A stretch of 64,000 nucleotides of DNA from Saprospiraceae bacterium UBA1994 (GTDB taxonomy: Bacteria; Bacteroidota; Bacteroidia; Chitinophagales; Saprospiraceae). Positions within the stretch are counted from its first letter, which is position 1. The number at the start of each line of letters is the position of its first letter. The DNA lies in NCBI GenBank assembly GCA_002335865.1, contig DDCY01000009.1, positions 1 to 64,000 on the forward strand, read 5' to 3'. Below are positions 25,923 to 35,927 of the stretch, in pieces. Below the pieces are notes generated by a model. The model worked only from the letters and a program-made list of their open reading frames with translations, did no database searches and had not been told where the DNA came from. A program made the translations under genes and the position numbers.

Positions 25923-26975
25923 CTAACCTATCTTCAGTTTAGGATCTAACCACACATAGAGTAAATCTGCTACTATATTCAGTACTACAAATACTACACT
26001 AATAAAGATTACACAAGCTAAAAGAACCGGTACATCATAGTTTATCATCGCGTCAACAGTGAGTTGACCTACCCCTTTGAAATTGAATACATTTTCGACA
26101 AAAAAAGCACCTGCTAGTAAAGAGGCCAACCAACCTGTCAATGCTGTTGTAACCGGATTCATAGTATTGCGTAATGCGTGATCGAAAATCACTTTAGTAA
26201 ATGCCAATCCTTTAGCTCTCGCCGTACGGATATAATCCATAGACAACACGTCCAACATGGCTGATCTAGTTAATTGAGTCACTATTGCTACTGGCCTGAT
26301 ACCTAATGCAATAGATGGCAAAAATAAATTTCGCCATACTACCACTTCATCACCCAAATCATTGAGTTCGTAGATACTTCCTTGGAGGTTCAATCCAGTG
26401 ATCTGCTTAAGATAAAAACCGAAAACCAAAGCCAAAACCATCGCACTTACATAGCTAGGTAGTGAATAGCCTAGAGTCGAAAAGCCAATGATAAACTGAT
26501 CTAATTTAGAGTTGTGATACAAAGCGGCAATAATACCAAACAATATTCCTAAGATTGTCGCTATCAAAAAAGCGGACAAGGCTAAAATGACTGTCTTGGG
26601 AATCGTTTCGCTCAACATTAATGACACTCTCCTACCAGTTTGATAAGAATATCTGAAAAATGGTTTCTTGATTACCAAAGAATTCTTAGATCCACTCCAA
26701 ATGGTGGCAATTATGTCATATTGATCTTGATAAGTGTTATCAATTGAGGATATAGGTGAAATATCGACCAAATACCTACCCATTTGTTGATATAATGGTA
26801 AATCCAAACCGAGCTGTTTTCTTCGCGCTTCAACAGTTGCATCATCTGATCTCTGACCAAAGCTAAGTCTCGTGGGATCTACTGGAGCTAGATAAATGAT
26901 CGCGCTAATCAGTATCACAACTGATATCACAACCGCTACACCTGAGAAAATCCTATTTATAATGTATCTGAGCAT
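25923..26975 (-). CDS. ABC transporter permease, oligopeptide/dipeptide (DppB/OppB) type
   Basis: A 350-residue inner-membrane permease with six predicted helices. The EAA-type loop is visible as YIRTARAKGL followed by NTMNPV (near 235-265), the site that contacts the ATPase. Between helix 1 and helix 2 there is an unusually long periplasmic insert (about 50-125, with DISPISSIDNTYQDQYD). No DppC, ATPase or binding protein gene is adjacent, so its partners must be elsewhere. The transported substrate cannot be stated. Confidence 0.88.
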   Translation of the reverse strand: MLRYIINRIFSGVAVVISVVILISAIIYLAPVDPTRLSFGQRSDDATVEARRKQLGLDLPLYQQMGRYLVDISPISSIDNTYQDQYDIIATIWSGSKNSLVIKKPFFRYSYQTGRRVSLMLSETIPKTVILALSAFLIATILGILFGIIAALYHNSKLDQFIIGFSTLGYSLPSYVSAMVLALVFGFYLKQITGLNLQGSIYELNDLGDEVVVWRNLFLPSIALGIRPVAIVTQLTRSAMLDVLSMDYIRTARAKGLAFTKVIFDHALRNTMNPVTTALTGWLASLLAGAFFVENVFNFKGVGQLTVDAMINYDVPVLLACVIFISVVFVVLNIVADLLYVWLDPKLKIG

Positions 26976-26982
26976 CTAACCT

Positions 26983-26990
26983 CAAAAATA
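26983..26990 (-). promoter_or_regulatory. -7 promoter box for the ABC permease gene
   Basis: On the minus strand TATTTTTG matches TAnnTTTG. It ends 7 bases before the ATG, so the transcript would be nearly leaderless. No -33 TTG at the normal spacing. Confidence 0.45.
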
Positions 26991-27249
26991 CAGAAACAAT
27001 GAATGAATGGTTGTACAGTCGCCAAAAGTTTATTAAGGTCCAGTTAAACTCCTCGACTGATATTTATCAATTATAATTCGGAACTTACCCCATTACCACT
27101 CTGGCTACATGTTTTTTTTCTCAAAACACTGTGTCTGCAGATTACTATTCACCTGAGAGATTGATTACTTTTACGACATAGGGTTCAACCAATCTATGAA
27201 GTAGGTGTTATTCCTATCGCATTAGACCAACCAAAGACACAACTTACAC

Positions 27250-28839
27250 ATGGCAATATATAGAACAAACTACGCTGATATACCGCAATTATCAGATAGA
27301 GATAAAGCCTATCAGTCAGATCAAAATCCATTTGAGAGTCTTATATCCTACAAGCCGGAATTAGCATCTTTCATTCAAGCTATAGAAGATCGAAAGAAGT
27401 ATCCTGTCGACAGAACGCTAATCGTCAATGTACTAAAAGAACAGTACAAAGACATAACTAATTGCGATCTGAGTAAGCAGAACATCGAACTATTACGATC
27501 AGAAAATACATTTACTGTCATCACTGCACATCAGCCCGTGCTTTTTACTGGACCATTATACTATATCATCAAGATATATTCTGCGATTAATATGGCAGAA
27601 AAGCTTAAGGAAACTCATCCTGCTTATGATTTTGTCCCAGTTTTCTTAAGTGGTGGCGAAGATCATGATTTCGACGAAGTAAATAGTTGCAATCTCTATG
27701 GCAAGACGATAGAATGGAATCAAGATAAAGCTGGATCTGTGGGAAGAATGAATCTCGATGGAATACAGGAAGCCATCACAGCATTAGAAGATATCCTTAG
27801 CGATAAGGAAAATGCGCAGAAAGCTAAAAAATGGATAAACGAAGCTTACTCCAATAGTGCTAGCTATGCAGATTTCACTAACAGTCTGGTGAATAAAATA
27901 TTCTCAAAGTATGGATTAGTAACATTAAATCCTGATCACAAGGATCTTAAAGCTTCATTTGCTTCCGTGATGAAAAAAGAACTGCTAGAGCAATCAAGTG
28001 CGCCACTTGTGCAGCAAACACAATCAACAATAGAAGCATTAGGATACAAAACCCAAGCATTTGCTAGAGATATCAATCTGTTCTACCTGCAACAAGGATC
28101 AAGAGAGCGTATAGAATTAGATAATGGTAAATATAAGATACTCAATACTGCACTTACTTTCACAGAAGAGGAAATACTTGTAGAACTAGATAATCATCCA
28201 GAACGTTTTTCGCCTAATGTAATTATGCGTCCTATGTATCAAGAAACAATACTGCCTAATCTAGCTTACATTGGAGGAGGAGGAGAACTTGCTTATTGGA
28301 TCGAGCGTAAAAGTCAATTTGCGGAATTTAGTATCTTTTTTCCTATCCTCATTCGTCGTGCTTCTGCCATGCTAATCACTAGTGGCAATGCTAAAAATAT
28401 GAACAAACTAAATATCAGCGTTGATAGAGTCTTCCATGCTGAAGATCGCCTAATCGCTGATCTTGTCAACGCTGAATCTGAAGTAGATCTCAGCTTAGCT
28501 GAACAACTACAATCAGTAGACAACGTATTCCAATCCATTGCTGCACGAGCTAAAATTATAGACCCTACTCTAGAAGGAAAAGTGCTAGCCGAAGGCAATA
28601 AACAACTCAAAATAATAGAGCATCTAGAATTAAGATTGCGTAGAACTGTAAAAGCGCAGCAAGAAACTGAAGTGAATAAAATACGAAAAATAAAGTCTAG
28701 TCTATTTCCTAACAATGGCTTGCAAGAGCGTCATGACAATTTCTTTCAATACTATGATATGTATGGCGATCAACTGCTCGATTTGATGAAAGAAAACATA
28801 AATGCTTTCGATAAAAATTTTATAACTATTGAGTTATAG
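27250..28839 (+). CDS. bshC: Bacillithiol biosynthesis cysteine-adding enzyme
   Basis: Adds cysteine to glucosaminyl malate, the last step of bacillithiol synthesis. The 529-residue length is typical. The N-terminal Rossmann-like domain has TVITAHQPVLFTGPLYYIIK (near 92-111) and FVPVFLSGGEDHDFDEVN (near 126-143). FSPNVIMRPMYQETILPNLA (near 320) and the glycine-rich YIGGGGELAYW are also conserved, and a C-terminal coiled coil (about 400-485) is followed by the terminal QERHDNFFQYY motif. BshA and BshB are not in this window. A 16-base upstream sequence shared with wbqC contains a -7-like box (27166-27173). Confidence 0.94.
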   Translation: MAIYRTNYADIPQLSDRDKAYQSDQNPFESLISYKPELASFIQAIEDRKKYPVDRTLIVNVLKEQYKDITNCDLSKQNIELLRSENTFTVITAHQPVLFTGPLYYIIKIYSAINMAEKLKETHPAYDFVPVFLSGGEDHDFDEVNSCNLYGKTIEWNQDKAGSVGRMNLDGIQEAITALEDILSDKENAQKAKKWINEAYSNSASYADFTNSLVNKIFSKYGLVTLNPDHKDLKASFASVMKKELLEQSSAPLVQQTQSTIEALGYKTQAFARDINLFYLQQGSRERIELDNGKYKILNTALTFTEEEILVELDNHPERFSPNVIMRPMYQETILPNLAYIGGGGELAYWIERKSQFAEFSIFFPILIRRASAMLITSGNAKNMNKLNISVDRVFHAEDRLIADLVNAESEVDLSLAEQLQSVDNVFQSIAARAKIIDPTLEGKVLAEGNKQLKIIEHLELRLRRTVKAQQETEVNKIRKIKSSLFPNNGLQERHDNFFQYYDMYGDQLLDLMKENINAFDKNFITIEL

Positions 28840-28947
28840 TAGCGCAACTGACACAACCTCATTCTACTGATTTATAGCAATTGCTAGAATACAATGATAC
28901 ACAATAAATTTATTTTATATCAAAAATTTAGCAATCCTTTCAATTAA

Positions 28948-30489
28948 TTATTCCTCAGTATCCTTATCCTTTATAATTATTGAAGACCCGCTAGAAATTA
29001 TTAATAATGCTTGTTCAGAAACGCTTACTGAACGTACGACAGATTGAACATTTGGAGGTAAAGTAAGAACGTTAGTGAGTGAATTTGTTGGAATAATTAC
29101 ATCATCACAATACCTCGGCAATCTCAATTGTGACCATTCTGCAATATCAGTCCAAAGTCCATTTTCTCCGGACCAAGTATTAGTCTTTACGTCTTGCTTA
29201 TTCACTGTGATATGGAGACTGTCTCCTCTTGCTCTTAGCATATTATAAGGCACCAAAGATACTTTGAGATCAGGAATGTCTTCTTCCCATACCACTGAGA
29301 CATTTGTACTAAAAGCATCTCCAGTTATTGACTCAGCATGATCTATTACCCAATCGTAATATCCCCCACTTACTGACGAAGCATGATAGCTACTGTAGAG
29401 TGCATCACTGCAGACGGTTGAATCGCCTGTGAGAGTAACGTTTTTCGGCTTTAGCCTATCATCATAAAACCAATCCTCAACGCCAGAAATAATATCGGTA
29501 TAGAGAACTGGATCATCTTCGTGTACATCATGGCCTCTATCAGTATAGCTGTGAAAGTCGTAAGGAAGTCCAACCGAATCTGCCTGATCAGCCATGTCAG
29601 AACTACCATATACATCTGGTAAATCAGAACCAACAACTAACCAAAGTATGTCACTGAATGGTTCTCCATTTGTATATGGTACAGTACCATCATCCTCGCT
29701 ATGAAACATGACCATCGTAGGATCATCTGAGGCCTCTATAAAATCTGTAAATCCTAATGCACCTGCCAAACTAAAAATCGCATTTGCATGTCCACTGTAT
29801 TCTTGATTATCGCCAGCACAATCCAAGCAACCTAGATCAGGACAATCGTCTGTGGAGTCCTGAGTCCAAACATAAGTAGATAACGGACGCTCTGCCTCTT
29901 TATCCAGATAAGCATTGTGCGTAGCTATAAAAGCTCCTGCGCTATGTCCCCCTATAAATATCTGATCTGGATCTATGTTATAGATATTAGATCCAGCCGC
30001 ATCTGCTCTAAAAAATCTTACCGCTGATCTTCCGTCTTGCAAACCTCTATATACTGCACGATTGGATAAATCCGAATCGAAAATATTCATCCCCAAACGA
30101 TAATCTATTGTAGCTGTTACAAAACCTCTTCTCGCCAACTGTTCTGCCAACAATCTTATACTCCAGTGATCTTTGCTCCCAGTTAAAAAACCACCACCAA
30201 AGCAAATAATAATCAATGGTCGCATACTAAGTGTATCTCCATCTGGCTGAAAGATATCCATATAAAGATCTTCGTCCGTAGTTTCAAATTCATCTACATT
30301 GAGAGGATATCCCGTAAGCCATTCATAAAAGCCTCCACCAGGAACTGGCTGAGGCACATCAGTACTAAACAGTACTTCCGAAGTCTCTGTCCAAGTATCA
30401 AAGACATCTTCTTGATATCGGTTAGGTAGCGATTGAGCACTGGCTGCAATACTTGTCAAAATAGTGAAGATTATAAATTGATATCTCAT
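28948..30489 (-). CDS. Secreted alpha/beta-hydrolase (carboxylesterase-like)
   Basis: A 513-residue exported protein. The signal peptide is about 1-19 (TILTSIAASAQS). The esterase domain has ICFGGGF (near 95; oxyanion hole), YRLGMN, the nucleophile elbow GGHSAGAF (near 178), an acidic residue in MFHSEDDGTVP (near 265) and a likely catalytic His in DRGHDVH (near 317). A PKD-like segment (about 340-400) follows, and then WTDIAEWSQLRLPRYCDDVI, a pattern common in Bacteroidota surface proteins. No T9SS sorting domain is seen at the C-terminus. The ATG at 30489 is preferred: it overlaps the stop of the upstream gene (TGATG). Confidence 0.85.
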   Translation of the reverse strand: MRYQFIIFTILTSIAASAQSLPNRYQEDVFDTWTETSEVLFSTDVPQPVPGGGFYEWLTGYPLNVDEFETTDEDLYMDIFQPDGDTLSMRPLIIICFGGGFLTGSKDHWSIRLLAEQLARRGFVTATIDYRLGMNIFDSDLSNRAVYRGLQDGRSAVRFFRADAAGSNIYNIDPDQIFIGGHSAGAFIATHNAYLDKEAERPLSTYVWTQDSTDDCPDLGCLDCAGDNQEYSGHANAIFSLAGALGFTDFIEASDDPTMVMFHSEDDGTVPYTNGEPFSDILWLVVGSDLPDVYGSSDMADQADSVGLPYDFHSYTDRGHDVHEDDPVLYTDIISGVEDWFYDDRLKPKNVTLTGDSTVCSDALYSSYHASSVSGGYYDWVIDHAESITGDAFSTNVSVVWEEDIPDLKVSLVPYNMLRARGDSLHITVNKQDVKTNTWSGENGLWTDIAEWSQLRLPRYCDDVIIPTNSLTNVLTLPPNVQSVVRSVSVSEQALLIISSGSSIIIKDKDTEE

Positions 30490-30929
30490 CACTTCATCCA
30501 TTTTGTGAAATAATCAGAAAGTGATCTTTGAAACTTTATGCATGATCTATACTGTTGATGCATCGCAAGATAAGTTATATGTTCAAGTTTTAATTCTTGG
30601 CAATTGTTTTCCTCTGTAATCTTAAGTTTAGCCTTGTCTTTTAATTTTAAATCTTGCAACTCAGAAACGAATGCTTGTTCATTTTCAGATAAAGATCTTT
30701 TGGAATCATTTGTATGTTGTATTTCCTGAAACTGTTTAGGAGTGATACTGTGTTTGGAAGCTAGACTATAAAATAAAGGATTTTTGGACTGAGACTTTTC
30801 TTTCTTATTCAAGACGTAGATTCTTACGAATGATTCTTTTTCAGCTTCCGTATATATAGTAGAGTCATCACACTGAGAGTATGATACCTGAGTTACACAA
30901 ATTAGAAGCCAGTAATAAAATATTTTCAT
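30489..30929 (-). CDS. Small exported protein, function unknown
   Basis: A 146-residue protein with a signal peptide ending VSYSQ (about residue 19). The rest is helical, Lys/Glu-rich, with ITPKQFQEIQHTNDSKRSL and a C-terminal YRSCIKFQRSLSDYF. No family recognised. The stop codon overlaps the hydrolase start (TGATG), so the two proteins are probably made together and may work together. Confidence 0.65.
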   Translation of the reverse strand: MKIFYYWLLICVTQVSYSQCDDSTIYTEAEKESFVRIYVLNKKEKSQSKNPLFYSLASKHSITPKQFQEIQHTNDSKRSLSENEQAFVSELQDLKLKDKAKLKITEENNCQELKLEHITYLAMHQQYRSCIKFQRSLSDYFTKWMK

Positions 30930-30944
30930 ATTAGTTAAGCCTAG

Positions 30945-32828
30945 TTATTTGATCATCGTGACATCACCAGAAAGATATTCTGTACTTCCATCTAAATGTC
31001 CGACTTGTATCAAATATACATAAACTCCCAGAACAGCCGTTTTACCTCTAAAATTACCATCCCAATAATACGAATCATCATGAATAGAGAAATTTTCTGC
31101 ATCATAGATCAGCTCTCCCCACCTATCATATATACTATATTTGAGTATCGTAGCTGGATATTCTAATGCGGTGATTACAGGAAAAAATTCGTTTACTCCA
31201 TTATTGTTAGGAGCAAATATATTACCCACATAAACTGGGCATACATAGGGCGGAACGGTTGCATCCACAGTGAGCTCACAGCCCTTCTCGTCTTTAAGAA
31301 CAATTTGATAGTTTCCAGGCGCCAATCCACTAAATACATTACTAAACTGATAACTAAATCCTCCGTCAATCGAATACTCGACATCTCCTACTCCACCATC
31401 ATAGTTGACTGTAATCGTACCATTGTCTTCTAAACACTCTGGCTCAGTCTCAGCGACATTTCTGATCTCGAAGATTGGATATACTTCTACAGTCAGCATA
31501 GTATCTTTAGTACATCCCATCTCATCCCTAATGGTAATCGTATAATCACCAGGAGCCAAGTCAATAAAATCTGAATCCATCTGCCATGGGCCATCATTTA
31601 ACGAATATTCAATAAATGGTGTTGCCGCTATCGCTCCAATTGTTATTTCTCCATTAGATAAGTCGCAACTCGCATTTTCTTGTACTACTCCAATAATAGT
31701 TGGACCAAGACTAGGTGCCACAGATGCTGTTGCAGAATCAACACATCCCAGAGCATCCAATACAAATATAGTATAGTCTCCTGGCGGAACATCTGTAAAC
31801 ATGCCATCAGTTACATAATTTTGACCGTCATAGGTATATTGAATTTCACCAAAACCACCTACTACATCCAACGTAATAGTTCCATTTTCTAAACCGCATT
31901 CCGCATCGGTATCAATTACAGACATAATCTCTGGCACAGGTATATTATCGATACTAATATCATAAACATCTTCACAACCCAACTCATTTCTCACTGTAAT
32001 TTCGTAAACACCCTCAGCAACTTCAGGAAAATTTAGTTCACTAGAGAAATCTCCTCCATTGAGCGAATAAACAAGATTTTGATCAGATAAGGAATTTACT
32101 GAGATGCTTCCAGATTCGCCTCCACATATGATATCCGATTGATTGATCTGAAAATCTATATTGAGTTTAGCTCCAAATTTGCAAAAAGTAAGATTATCTA
32201 AGCCAAGACCAAACCCTCCATTCGTTACCCTAAATCCATCTAATTTTACGCTAAAAATAGAACCTTCACATTCATCCAATCTAAATCCCCATTCTGTACA
32301 CAATCCATCTCCTGTTCCAGGATCTCCAGGTATAATTACTCCATTTATCTCACTACTAGAAAAAATTGTGTCTGCGAATATGACATCTCCAAATTCACCT
32401 AATGCATGCACAACAAATCTTTCACCAAAATCCATATCCAGAATACATCCACTCACACTATCCATCGGACTTAAAAAATTGACATAGATAGGATCAGCAT
32501 TGAGACCAAATACAGTACCATTATCAGTCAAAAAATATTGTCCTATATCAACTCCAGCTGCAGGCGTATCAGCTCCATTGTTTGGACCTTGAAAAGCGGT
32601 CATAGGTGCACCTACTTTTGCTAATCTAGCAGGAATGCCACCCTCTAAAGAAAAGGATACTCCGAACACATCGGAGTACTGATCGAAAATGTCCATATCA
32701 TCAATAAGCTGACCACTAGGTATCGTTTCAAAATCTATATATATACAATCTCTTGTAAAATCTTGACAATAACCTAAATGAGAAGTTAGTAAAATGAATA
32801 GGGCGATATGTATGATTTTGAGTCGCAT
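30945..32828 (-). CDS. SprB-repeat surface protein with T9SS type B C-terminal domain
   Basis: A 627-residue exported protein with a signal peptide (1-21). An N-terminal beta domain (about 25-215), which may be lectin- or carbohydrate-binding-like, includes FDQYSDVFGVSFSL and GFGLGLDNLTFC. Four SprB-type repeats of about 75 residues follow (about 225-530), each with a core like ITVRNELGC, IFVLDALGC, ITIRDEMGC or IVLKDEKGC. The C-terminus is the type B domain (NIFAPNNNGVNEFFP, YSIYDRWGELIYD, GVYVYLI). SprB repeats are typical of gliding and surface adhesins. It sits just upstream of the small exported protein and hydrolase on the same strand (15-base gap), so the three may form one unit. Confidence 0.88.
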   Translation of the reverse strand: MRLKIIHIALFILLTSHLGYCQDFTRDCIYIDFETIPSGQLIDDMDIFDQYSDVFGVSFSLEGGIPARLAKVGAPMTAFQGPNNGADTPAAGVDIGQYFLTDNGTVFGLNADPIYVNFLSPMDSVSGCILDMDFGERFVVHALGEFGDVIFADTIFSSSEINGVIIPGDPGTGDGLCTEWGFRLDECEGSIFSVKLDGFRVTNGGFGLGLDNLTFCKFGAKLNIDFQINQSDIICGGESGSISVNSLSDQNLVYSLNGGDFSSELNFPEVAEGVYEITVRNELGCEDVYDISIDNIPVPEIMSVIDTDAECGLENGTITLDVVGGFGEIQYTYDGQNYVTDGMFTDVPPGDYTIFVLDALGCVDSATASVAPSLGPTIIGVVQENASCDLSNGEITIGAIAATPFIEYSLNDGPWQMDSDFIDLAPGDYTITIRDEMGCTKDTMLTVEVYPIFEIRNVAETEPECLEDNGTITVNYDGGVGDVEYSIDGGFSYQFSNVFSGLAPGNYQIVLKDEKGCELTVDATVPPYVCPVYVGNIFAPNNNGVNEFFPVITALEYPATILKYSIYDRWGELIYDAENFSIHDDSYYWDGNFRGKTAVLGVYVYLIQVGHLDGSTEYLSGDVTMIK

Positions 32829-33063
32829 TTCTAATAAGTAATATAGTTTTTTTTCTGTTAACGTCGTAAGTAATCCAACCCAAATTAGTAATTATCTTGA
32901 TTCCCTATGAGCATTTCCTTTAAATATGTGCTTAAATAGCGCCACATTAACATTACTAGACTTTTTTAAGTCAATATTCAAGATCAATAGTGCTTTGGGT
33001 AGAGAATATAATAAAGAAGTCTTGAGTAAAACTAAAAATACGTTGAAAGTGATTTTGATTATC

Positions 33064-33930
33064 TTATCGAACAGCCAATAATATTCTTGGTTTCCCTTGC
33101 ATATCTTCAATTATCTCTACCGAATCGAAAGATCCTTCATTTAAGTATATCTCTTTGATTTTATGGGAATGATACTCATTGAGCTCAAGAAAGACTGCAC
33201 CATCATCTGCTAGCCATGTACTACATAGATCTGCAATACGTTGATAAAATACCAATCCAAACTCATCATCTGTAAACAATGCTATTTGTGGTTCGTGCTT
33301 TACCGTCGACTCACTCATTACAGCTATTTCTGAAGTGGGAATGTATGGCGGATTACTAATAATTATATCATACGGCTCGTTGGGTTTTGTAAGTTTCTCT
33401 GAAAGTATATCTTGCTTGAAAAAAGTGACGTCTGCACCGTGATGATTTGCATTATGAATAGCTACCTTCAGAGCGGCGTTGCTAATATCAACTGCTATTA
33501 TATTACACTCATTGTATTCATTTTTAATGGTTACTGGAATACATCCACTTCCAGTACCAATATCTAGAATTGCTGGGGTAGGTCGCATATCCAAATTTCG
33601 ATCAGAACTTATTCGATTATTTATTTTCTTGAGATATTGTAGTACTTGATACACAAGCTCTTCAGTTTCTGGTCTTGGGATGAGCACTGCCTTATCTACA
33701 TAATACTGATATCCGTAGAAATCGGCTCTATGGGTTACGTACTGCAATGGTTTACCGGCAATAAGTTTCTCTGTGGCTTTATCTATCTTGGCTTCAACTA
33801 GTTCCGTAATAGCCGTATCCAATGGAATCAGATCTTCTATGAGATATCTAGCTAGTCTCGCTGACTCATTCATATCGATGTGCAAAGACAATCTTGTCAA
33901 TACGGTCAATTGTAGTGTTTTTCTATCCAT
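33064..33930 (-). CDS. prmC: Release-factor glutamine methyltransferase
   Basis: Methylates the GGQ glutamine of peptide-chain release factors using S-adenosylmethionine. An N-terminal helical domain (1-85) has the KPLQYVTHRADFYGYQYYVD segment and PRPETEELV. The SAM motif is LDIGTGSGCIPVTI (near 120-133), and the NPPY catalytic motif appears as IISNPPYIP (near 186-194). Its start overlaps the end of the flippase gene by 8 bases, so the two are likely cotranscribed. The gene ends about 235 bases before the SprB-repeat gene. Confidence 0.94.
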   Translation of the reverse strand: MDRKTLQLTVLTRLSLHIDMNESARLARYLIEDLIPLDTAITELVEAKIDKATEKLIAGKPLQYVTHRADFYGYQYYVDKAVLIPRPETEELVYQVLQYLKKINNRISSDRNLDMRPTPAILDIGTGSGCIPVTIKNEYNECNIIAVDISNAALKVAIHNANHHGADVTFFKQDILSEKLTKPNEPYDIIISNPPYIPTSEIAVMSESTVKHEPQIALFTDDEFGLVFYQRIADLCSTWLADDGAVFLELNEYHSHKIKEIYLNEGSFDSVEIIEDMQGKPRILLAVR

Positions 33931-35248
33931 AGCTATACATCTGTGTGGAAGCGAGGTACGCCCCTATAATCAAGATTACATAAATGCTATAAATTCTGAA
34001 TGGTATATATCTAGTTGGAAATACCTTTAGACTCACTTTATTGTATACTATCATCATCAACGTGTGGCAAATATTAGCAACAACTGTAGCGTATGCTATA
34101 CCAACCAAGCCATAACTTTGTGCCCACCATATACTCAATGAAACATTGATTATCAATTCTATGAATGTCATTACAAATAGTGCCCCATTGCGCTGTCGTG
34201 CATACATGACTACCTGAGGTAACAATATACGCGTAATTAGTATCAATAGGTATATATTGAATAGTTGCGCGGAGGCTAAGTAGTCACTACTATAAACATA
34301 AGTATATATGAATGGAGATGTCAACATCAAAGCGATACTCAATGGAAACAGTACATGCATGAGTTTCTTTGTTCTTGATTTCAATTCTTGCAAAGTACTA
34401 TCTAGGCGCTTCACAGCTAACGGAATCATCGCACTGGATAATGAAACAATAAGTATCACTGTAATAGGTAGCTCACGAGATCCGTATCTAAAAACAGGAA
34501 AATCAGAGGCACTGAAGTATTGATTGACAATTATACCATCTACGTATTCCATACCATTACTCAATACAAATTGCAGTATGATTGGAATAGCGAACCATCC
34601 AAATGCTCTAAATAGTGTTGAATCAAACTTAAACTGTGAATATCTAATCAAGATCATAAGCAACCAAATTAACTTAATCAAACTCCAAATAGCAATACAA
34701 ACTACTAAAGCTTCTACAGTGCCAAATATAAAAATTGCGGTTATGATTAACCCTAGCTGAAGTATGAAAATAGCGTGTGTATAATGAGTAATTTTATTGC
34801 TTTCTGACCTAAGTAAATATATAGCTTGTATAAGCACTGTAGCTGGTGAGCAAATCAGATATAACGTGATCCAATCAGTATAAGGAAGCTCTTGATGATC
34901 TGTAAGCAGATGAAGTATTGACTCATGGAATATCCAAAATACAAAAGCCACTAAAATTGATAAAATCATTAGTAATAATCCTGCATTAAAAAGCAATATT
35001 TTCTTTCGTCCTTCATTAAGTGTCGGATAGTATGCTAGCAAAGCATTGTTAACTCCAGTAGACCAAGCGAAACTCAATAAATGAGCCGCGAAAAACAACA
35101 ACTCGTATATTGCTACTTTTTCTTTGGGCCAACCAGCCTTCACCATGAGCACACCTATAAGTATGGAACAGGCAAACCGCCACAGTTGATGATACTGTAG
35201 CGCACTTGTAGTGTCATTATATATATTTTGAAAAAAGTTGCGATTCAC
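33923..35248 (-). CDS. Polysaccharide/oligosaccharide flippase (MATE/Wzx-like)
   Basis: A 441-residue membrane protein with about 12-14 hydrophobic helices, in the style of Wzx/RfbX polysaccharide exporters of the MOP superfamily. Conserved features include GVLMVKAGWPKEKVAIYELLFF, an FRYGSRELPITVILIVSLSSA segment (in two blocks near 235-255) and a C-terminal NICHTLMMIVYNK. The lipid-linked substrate is not known and no other polysaccharide genes adjoin it. It overlaps prmC by 8 bases. Confidence 0.85.
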   Translation of the reverse strand: MNRNFFQNIYNDTTSALQYHQLWRFACSILIGVLMVKAGWPKEKVAIYELLFFAAHLLSFAWSTGVNNALLAYYPTLNEGRKKILLFNAGLLLMILSILVAFVFWIFHESILHLLTDHQELPYTDWITLYLICSPATVLIQAIYLLRSESNKITHYTHAIFILQLGLIITAIFIFGTVEALVVCIAIWSLIKLIWLLMILIRYSQFKFDSTLFRAFGWFAIPIILQFVLSNGMEYVDGIIVNQYFSASDFPVFRYGSRELPITVILIVSLSSAMIPLAVKRLDSTLQELKSRTKKLMHVLFPLSIALMLTSPFIYTYVYSSDYLASAQLFNIYLLILITRILLPQVVMYARQRNGALFVMTFIELIINVSLSIWWAQSYGLVGIAYATVVANICHTLMMIVYNKVSLKVFPTRYIPFRIYSIYVILIIGAYLASTQMYSYG

Positions 35249-35447
35249 TAATATGAAATATTCGAATAAATACGATTTATACTATTCAACAATTTTAATA
35301 GTATTAAGAATGTCTGCAAGATACATCGATAGTCTATATTTTTATCATTGGAATGTAAAACACTGTCTCTCAAAAGATTGAATATCACAAATGGACCAAT
35401 AATTGCTTTATAATTTTATCACTAATGCAAATTACTAATACCACAAT

Positions 35448-35912
35448 ATGAGAAATAGCTTAAATCAATCACAATACAGCCAACTCAATCTATTAGATCA
35501 AGCACTTGTGGACAAAGCCGTAGCCATGACAGATACTGCATATGCGCCATATTCAGGATTCTTAGTAGGTGCAGCGGTACAGTTAAATAACGGTGTTGTA
35601 CTCGGAGGATGCAATCAAGAAAATGCATCTTACCCACTATGTATGTGCGGTGAACGTGTAGCCTTATATAATGCCGCGGCCAATTACCCACATCAATCTG
35701 TGGTATCATTAGCCATAGTAGCCCGTAATCCGAGAAAGAAACTTACACAACCCGTTAGTCCCTGTGGCGCTTGTCGTCAAGTAATAGCAGAATATGAATC
35801 TAGATATGGATCAGACATCAGAATCATCCTCAAAGGGGAGACAAACGACGTCATCATCTTTGACACGATCAAAGAATTACTACCTTATGGTTTTGATGGT
35901 ACTTTCTTATAG
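35448..35912 (+). CDS. cdd: Cytidine deaminase
   Basis: Deaminates cytidine and deoxycytidine for pyrimidine salvage. The 154-residue protein has YAPYSGFLVGAAV (near 33-45) and NQENASYPLCMCGERVAL (near 56-73), with the zinc Cys and catalytic Glu of the C-x-E motif. The remaining two zinc cysteines lie in VSPCGACRQVIAEY (near 102-115). It is convergent with mqnA, with 15 bases between the stop codons. Confidence 0.96.
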   Translation: MRNSLNQSQYSQLNLLDQALVDKAVAMTDTAYAPYSGFLVGAAVQLNNGVVLGGCNQENASYPLCMCGERVALYNAAANYPHQSVVSLAIVARNPRKKLTQPVSPCGACRQVIAEYESRYGSDIRIILKGETNDVIIFDTIKELLPYGFDGTFL

Positions 35913-35927
35913 TTAGTCATGAACCAA

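Noticed and set aside
32892..33110. 72-codon minus-strand frame after prmC
   Set aside because: Its first 47 bases overlap prmC and the rest is hydrophobic low-complexity sequence; it looks like chance.
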